Positions 52,761 to 64,000 of a stretch of 64,000 bases of DNA are shown here, piece by piece. This stretch comes from Carallia brachiata (lineage: Eukaryota > Streptophyta > Magnoliopsida > Malpighiales > Rhizophoraceae). The DNA is taken from assembly GCA_021464245.1 (NCBI GenBank), contig JADCRB010000105.1, forward strand, positions 434,001 through 498,000, read 5' to 3'. The notes beneath the pieces are model-generated. The model did not search any database. It saw only the letters and a program-made list of their open reading frames with translations, and was not told the DNA's origin. Numbering within the stretch: position 1 is the first letter of the stretch; every line of letters begins with the position of its first letter. The position numbers and the translations under genes were made by a program.

Positions 52761-52966
52761 TTTTTTTTTTTTTTTTTGTCCTTGACTCTCCCGGTATCCA
52801 GAAGGCCCAATTGGGTCAAATTCTGACTAATCCGGTGCGAGATCCTGAGCAGCCCAGCAAACTGAGGTTCACCTCTCCTAGCGAACGTTTTTCCATTCAC
52901 AAGACTCGAATCCGAGAACTTACTTAAGGGGAAAGGAGCCTGCGCCACTCCTACCAACGCTCGTTG
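52761..52966 (-). mobile_element. tRNA-derived SINE
   Basis: Read on the minus strand: an A-box-like GTTGGTAGGAGTGGC (52958-52944), a B-box-like GGATTCGAGTC (52913-52903) about 35 bp later, a GC-rich body of about 120 bp, and a poly-A tail (T run 52761-52777). This order and spacing is that of plant tRNA-derived SINEs. A clean target duplication was not found, so the copy may be old. Confidence 0.65.
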
Positions 52967-53874
52967 GTATTTTAATATTATTGCTACCATCAGTCCGCAT
53001 ATCTTTAACTTTGTTAACATTTTCCACTTCATGGAAATCTCTATAAGGGCGCCAATTCACTAGACACCGGGAATTGTTTAAGAAGTCAGGAACTTGACTC
53101 TTCTTATGACTCAAAATAAAAGGGATTAGATATAACTTAGTGGTCATTAATTATAAAACTAGCTTTTTGATGAGGTTTTACGTCAAATTTGATCTCATCA
53201 AATACTCACAAGACTTAAGCCTGATATAAAGAATTTCAATAGACAACACAATTAGTAAGATTTAAGTTTATTAATGTCAGATAACAAAAGATTAAAGAAT
53301 TTTAATAAGACTTACGTGGTCATAGTAATGGAACTTTTAGACTTCGCTGCTACCACAATTATTTAAAGCTAAATTATCTATAAAATAAATGATAGAACAA
53401 ATGCAATGAGAATAATATACCTTAGATATGGTGAAAATTAGGAGCATAAATGAGACATATTGGCCAAAGTACAGAAACCTCCCTATAATAAAAATTAATG
53501 ACCTGAATCAACTGATTAGGACGCTTATCACGCTGCAGAAAAAGCAAAAAAGTTAGATGTAAGAAACAAATAGGCATTGGAAAGCATGAAAAGTTATTTT
53601 CAAGCATTGGACTGCAATGCTGTCCACCTGAATATTTATGTAAACCTCAGTATCTTCAATATATCCTCACAAACTTCATGCTTTTGAAATAAGAGATTTA
53701 GATTTAGACCGAGAACTACATAATTATTTCTAATAACTTGTTTTGTTACCATAAAGAAATGAAAACAAAAGAAAAGGGAAGAAAAGAAGAGCGTATATTG
53801 TCATTAACTTGTTCAATGTACATTCAATTTGCATAAAGTAAGCCTGCAAATTCATGCGGCAATCATCTAAGACA

Positions 53875-54024
53875 TTATTTCTTGAAATCTTTATTCAAAA
53901 TAACGTAGGCACCAACAAGTAGGATGCTCATAATCCCCAGTAACATTTCAAGCTCTTCAACATCAATCTCATCTCCGCGAAGGGTTGTCACGCTTGCTTG
54001 ACTTACTGTTAGAAATCCTCGAAC
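53875..54024 (-). CDS. Candidate terminal exon, tail-anchor-like protein end, family unknown
   Basis: On the minus strand an acceptor (TTTTCTGCCTTTGGCACCATAG) precedes 150 nt that read 49 residues and TAA in one frame. The peptide has an acidic stretch (GDEIDVEELE), one hydrophobic segment (LLGIMSILLVGAYVIL) and a basic end (NKDFKK), typical of a single-pass or tail-anchored membrane protein. A possible upstream exon ends at the donor GAGTG|GTAAGC near 55373 or the alternative GTAAAAATC near 55358, but two reading frames are open there. The GC-rich island at 54.24-54.92 kb would lie in the intron. I do not recognise the family; it may be a fragment. Confidence 0.35.
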   Translation of the reverse strand, partial: VRGFLTVSQASVTTLRGDEIDVEELEMLLGIMSILLVGAYVILNKDFKK

Positions 54025-54177
54025 CTATGGTGCCAAAGGCAGAAAACTATTTGGCACCATATGAAGAAAATCAAAGTCTCATGGATTTCTTTTCTTCCTA
54101 TGGAATATGCTGAAATTCAGTTATGACATTAATCCTAGAATGGATTAAGTCCCCTACACGATTACATATACATATAC

Positions 54178-54208
<31 letters not shown>

Positions 54209-54241
54209 GACACTGCAATTAGTTACAATTGCGCAAACCTT

Positions 54242-54922
54242 ATGAACTTGAGCAGTCAACCTTATTTATTTGAATTCAAACCTCTCTCTTTGTCTTTCAA
54301 AAAGTTCTCCTTTTCTGGCCAGCAGAGTGGTGGCTGCCACCTCTGCCGACCAACTGCCTGCTCTGGCCTCCCACTTGTCTTTCTCCCTCTTCTCCGCCTC
54401 CACCACCCCCCCTCTTGTCTTCCCTCCTCTCTCTTCCACCCAACCCGTTGGCTTCCTCTCTCTTGCCCCACCATCGCTTCCATGGAATATTTTGCTTTGT
54501 TTTCGTCAAGATTTAACTTAAATAACATCACCCACAGCCCTTTAATGCCCGGACAACTGCAGCTGAAGCTAGCGCCTCTGGCGCCACCTAAATTGATGCT
54601 GCCACGTCTGGAGCAGCAACCACCACCGCTTAAGCCTCCGTCGTCACCTCTCATGCCCCAGTCGCCGCCAACCACCCACCCGTCGCCGCTCATGTCCCAC
54701 CTGTCGTTGATCACCCGCCCATCACCATTGTCACCCTTAATCGCAAGCGCCGCCGTTGGATCTGGCCGATGTGGCCCCTGTTGCAGCCTTTTGTATTGGG
54801 TGATATATTTTGTGTTTATATGTTTGTATGTTAGTAGTTTAGTATTGTTGGGAATCATTGTCAAAAGCATCCAACTCATTTCGGTCACAGGTCCACCGAG
54901 GTGTAATAGTTATTGTTATTGA
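54242..54922. other. GC-rich island, both strands open, nature unknown
   Basis: About 550 bp (54300-54790) is far richer in G and C than anything nearby and is open on both strands: 226 codons on the plus strand, Pro/Ser-rich, and 208 on the minus strand, Gly/Arg-rich. Such mirrored open frames come from base composition and are weak evidence of coding. Imperfect CCACC / CGCCG repeats are visible. It may be an inserted mobile element or captured sequence; a TA microsatellite (54176-54200) borders it. Confidence 0.35.
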
Positions 54923-55430
54923 CAGTTTTGTCTGGGAAGATTAGATCTAATTAATATCTTACAGTTAGATAAATTTAGTCTCAATTGATATGTATTCTTC
55001 TTGTCAGAGGATTCAGTGTAAATAAATTGTGTATTTTATTTGTGATTGGTCATATCGACCACTTAATTTATAAGTTACTTGAACTGATTGAATTTCTTAT
55101 TTCATGCAGTTTTTTCGATATTTTCGCATCGATCTTGTGTCTGTTATCACGAGTATTAAAACAATAGTTTCTTTTATGTCAAACAAAGAGCAGTCAGCCT
55201 TGTCATCGTGCTCTTCAATTTGCAAACTCTATCCAAAAAGAAACGAGCAGGAGGAGAAGGAGAAAAAGAGAATCAATAGAGGAAATTGGTGGTAAAATAG
55301 CTCATAGCTATCAACTTTGAGGGATTTCACCAAGAACTATAAATAAAGATTTTTACCTTGAATAGCTTACCACTCTGAGTAGTGAAAGCCTTGAACATCA
55401 ACGGAGGCTCTAATGCTCGAGGTCAAAAGA

Positions 55431-56352
55431 GATGATTGCCAGTTTGTCCAATTGAAATTCTTCAATCTTTTCAAATCTCTTTGCTCTAATCCTTTAATCA
55501 TTTAAAACTTTGTCAATTAAACATTACTTCAGCCTTGTTACATCAATTGAAGAGATTGAATTTATGTGGACTCCGCTAAATCTATAAATTTTATGGCCTT
55601 TTCAAATTCTAATAATAGATATTATCCTTAAATCTAGTTACGTGGATGCAGAAAAAAAGATATAGAAAAAATAGAAAAATTTTTATACAACTAATTGACT
55701 TATTTGTATAATAAGACGTCTAATTTTTGTAACAAAAAATAAAAAAAAATATTTTAAAATTTTATTATAATAATTCAACGTCTTGTTGCACAAAAACTTC
55801 ACCTAATTACACAAAAAAAAATTTCTGTCTACTCCACGTCCTCATTTTCTCGTCCACCTATATTTGCTGATTATCCTTTCAATTTTTTAGGCTTTTCAAA
55901 TTCTATGGTATGTTATTCAAATAAATATAATGACACATAAAAGGATAGTCTTTCATATCACATGTCCATGTTGCGCATCTTTATCATTACCGTTGGTGCA
56001 ATAAGTGGGGGCTTGTATAATTTTATGCACTATTTGAATTGAAGGAAAATGAATAAATAAATAAATAAATAATAATATAGTAATGATAATATTATCATAA
56101 TATAAAAAATATTAATTAAAAAGTTACAAAAAAATAAATAATAATTTATAAAAAAAATAAAAATTAATTATTGAAATTAATAAAAATAAATAAAAAATAA
56201 TTTTTTTTCCTTTCTTTCCTCTAGTTTACCAAACAAAGCACTAAGAATTGGGGAGAGAAGTTAGAAGAAGAAAAGAGCCAGAAAAAAAAAAAAAAAAAAA
56301 GCTTAAAAAGTGCAAAGAAGTGTGTCCCGTGGCATTGATAAATTTCAGCCAT

Positions 56353-56387
<35 letters not shown>

Positions 56388-57100
56388 TTTGAGGTTATAT
56401 CCAAAAATTTGAATTCTAAACATTACCTATTGTTAATTGTTCTTTTTCCAATTTAACTGAACAAAAAACCAAAAAAGTTTAACAAAGGTTTGAGTGAAAA
56501 CAAAGGGCAATGGGAAAAGAAGTTTGAGTGAGAACAAAATAAAAATTAAGTATAAGTAACGTAAATACCAAATTTTGAATATTTACTTTTATAAATAATT
56601 ATCATCCAAATAATGACTTAATTTAAGTCATTTATTAAAAGACCAAAACCAGAATAATTCAAAAATAAAACGACTAAAAATTTGACAAATGGATGCAAAG
56701 AAGAAAAATAAATATAAAATAAACTCATAATAATCAATTGATTATTTATATAATTAAATAATTCATATTTAAAATAATTAATCATCTAATTATACACAAT
56801 AATTAATTAAATTATTATACATATAACTCTCCGTATAACTTTTTTTTTTTTTTTTAACGTAACGGGACTCGATTTAAAAGCTTCGCCTTGAATACAAAGT
56901 GAAAAACCGTGGGCCAATCTCAGGAAAGAGAGTTTGAGTTGAGACACGTTATAAGCCTGCTTCCTTGCCAACTGCGATCTTCCTTGTTTATCTCTCTCCA
57001 CCTGGATTTTCGAACTTTGCAATGCCTTAGAAGAAGAGAGAGAGAGAGAGAGGGGCTTTTGATTTCCCTGTAGACTCTCTCTCTCACCGTCTCCTCTTCC
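55431..57100. other. Intergenic DNA upstream of the malic enzyme gene
   Basis: AT-rich sequence with A runs and a TA microsatellite at 56357-56385. The last few hundred bases should contain the malic enzyme promoter, but no clear TATA box was fixed. No gene supported. Confidence 0.45.
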
Positions 57101-57119
57101 TCTGGTTTTGTCTCTGAGA

Positions 57120-57123
<4 letters not shown>

Positions 57124-57150
<27 letters not shown>

Positions 57151-57166
57151 GGGGAGAGAGAGAGAG
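57124..57166. repeat. (GA)n tract in the malic enzyme leader
   Basis: GA dinucleotide runs (57124-57150 and 57154-57166), with CT-rich sequence before, lie 47-89 bp upstream of the ATG. GA/CT tracts in plant leaders can bind BBR/BPC factors; here that role is only a possibility. Confidence 0.8.
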
Positions 57167-57212
57167 TTCATAACAAGCGGAAGACTCTGTCTACCCAAAC
57201 ATATCTGCCGCT

Positions 57213-63164
<5,952 letters not shown>

Positions 63165-63419
63165 AGTGGGCAGAATTTTCTTTTGTTTGTGGTTGTATGG
63201 GCTAGCATACTTCGAGGTTAACTAATATGAAAAAAAAAGTGGGAAAAAAAAAAGGGAAAAAAGAAGAGAAAAAAAACAAGGTTCAATTTTTAGGCATACA
63301 GCAAGCTGTGTCATTCCTTTATGCACTTTGTCCATTCTCAATTTCTTGTCCTTTGCCAACCCTGTGATTCACTTGGTGGGGGAAGAAGATAAGTATTGGT
63401 AGATGCTGCTAGTTGGATC

Positions 63420-63425
63420 AATAAA
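63420..63425 (+). terminator. Polyadenylation signal of the malic enzyme gene
   Basis: AATAAA lies about 256 bp after the stop codon, followed by T-rich sequence. Plant signals are loose, so this is a candidate. Confidence 0.4.
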
Positions 63426-63760
63426 ATAGCAGGAAAAAGTTGTGTACTTGGATAAATTGTTTACGTGGAAATGTAATTCAATTTTTGAACTGTTCTGCAC
63501 AAGAGTTGTGGGGGACGACTGGTCATCTTTTGTGCTCAAAAATTTGTAAAGCAAGGGTCTTCCTTCCCTCACTGAACTAGTGAACTCTGATGATTGAAAA
63601 AAAACAAACAAACAAACAAAAATTACAGGCATAATGGGGAGAATCCACAAAATTGATCAAAGTTGTCTCACAACCAAACAAAAGTTAGAATAAAAACAGG
63701 AGAACAAGAAGAAAGAGACGACGCTGAGGATGAGGAATAATATATGGTCACGTAGAGCAC

Positions 63761-63819
63761 ATGGTTAGTGCAATGGGAAAAGGAAATACAGATGGTTAGT
63801 GCAATGGGAAAAGGAAATA
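63761..63819. repeat. 31-bp tandem duplication
   Basis: ATGGTTAGTGCAATGGGAAA followed by AGGAAATA occurs twice with a 31-bp period and no mismatch in the shared part, so the duplication is recent. It lies in the intergenic DNA after the malic enzyme gene; the rest of 63426-64000 shows nothing else. Confidence 0.9.
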
Positions 63820-64000
63820 ATTTTTTGATTTTATAAAAATGATTTTAAAGTAATAATAAATTAATATGAATTGTTGAATAGTTTAATTTATAAAAATAAA
63901 ATAAAAAGTTAGATAGAGTTAAATAAAACTTCACCACTATTTAAAAGTAATTATATAATTTTTTTGATGAAAAAAAATTTTTTAGATGGACTTATTTAAG

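Noticed and set aside
54262..54888. 208-codon minus-strand frame, Gly/Arg-rich, over the GC-rich island
   Set aside because: It mirrors the plus-strand frame in the same GC-rich stretch. Composition alone explains the lack of stops, and no motif or splice context supports it.

Overview
This window is nuclear DNA from a flowering plant, most likely a woody eudicot. The evidence is AT-rich DNA with many-exon genes, GT-AG introns of plant size, 5'UTR introns, plant-type PDR/ABCG transporters and a plastid-type NADP-malic enzyme. I cannot name the species. I see no bacterial, phage, CRISPR, rRNA or tRNA genes.

Layout. (1) 0.7-1.2 kb: an inverted, decayed relic of a PDR transporter gene (an exon-2 piece plus a core-promoter-like piece, minus strand). 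(2) 5.3-15.7 kb: PDR copy 1, a full-size ABCG transporter gene of 21 coding exons, open throughout if one intron uses a shifted donor. (3) 15.7-22.3 kb: AT-rich intergenic DNA with a decayed coiled-coil gene on the minus strand (18.6-19.6 kb). (4) 22.27-22.76 kb: a third PDR fragment (last exon plus 3' flank), split by a 210-bp hAT-type MITE with a perfect 8-bp target duplication. (5) 22.8-38.9 kb: repeat-rich intergenic DNA, including a nested element with arms of about 260-300 bp. (6) 38.9-48.9 kb: PDR copy 2, with the same 21-exon structure and a one-base deletion in exon 8. (7) 49-57 kb: intergenic DNA with two short retroposed elements, a GC-rich island and a candidate minus-strand terminal exon. 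(8) 57.2-63.2 kb: a chloroplast-type NADP-malic enzyme gene of 20 coding exons, carrying three separate one-base deletions but otherwise intact.

The locus is a tandem PDR cluster that has gained and lost copies: two near-complete genes, one terminal-exon fragment and one inverted 5' fragment. The two large copies carry different lesions. Copy 1 has lost about 136 bp covering the exon-13/intron-13 junction, but an upstream GT restores the frame. Copy 2 keeps the ancestral exon 13 but has a -1 frameshift in the first nucleotide-binding domain. Four single-base deletions in two otherwise well-preserved genes (copy 2 and the malic enzyme) make consensus error in a long-read assembly a serious alternative to real gene death. 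The malic enzyme is a metabolic neighbour with no evident functional link to the transporters.

All exon boundaries come from reading splice sites and from comparing the two PDR copies exon by exon, or from remembered conserved motifs of the malic enzyme family. No alignment or database search was run.
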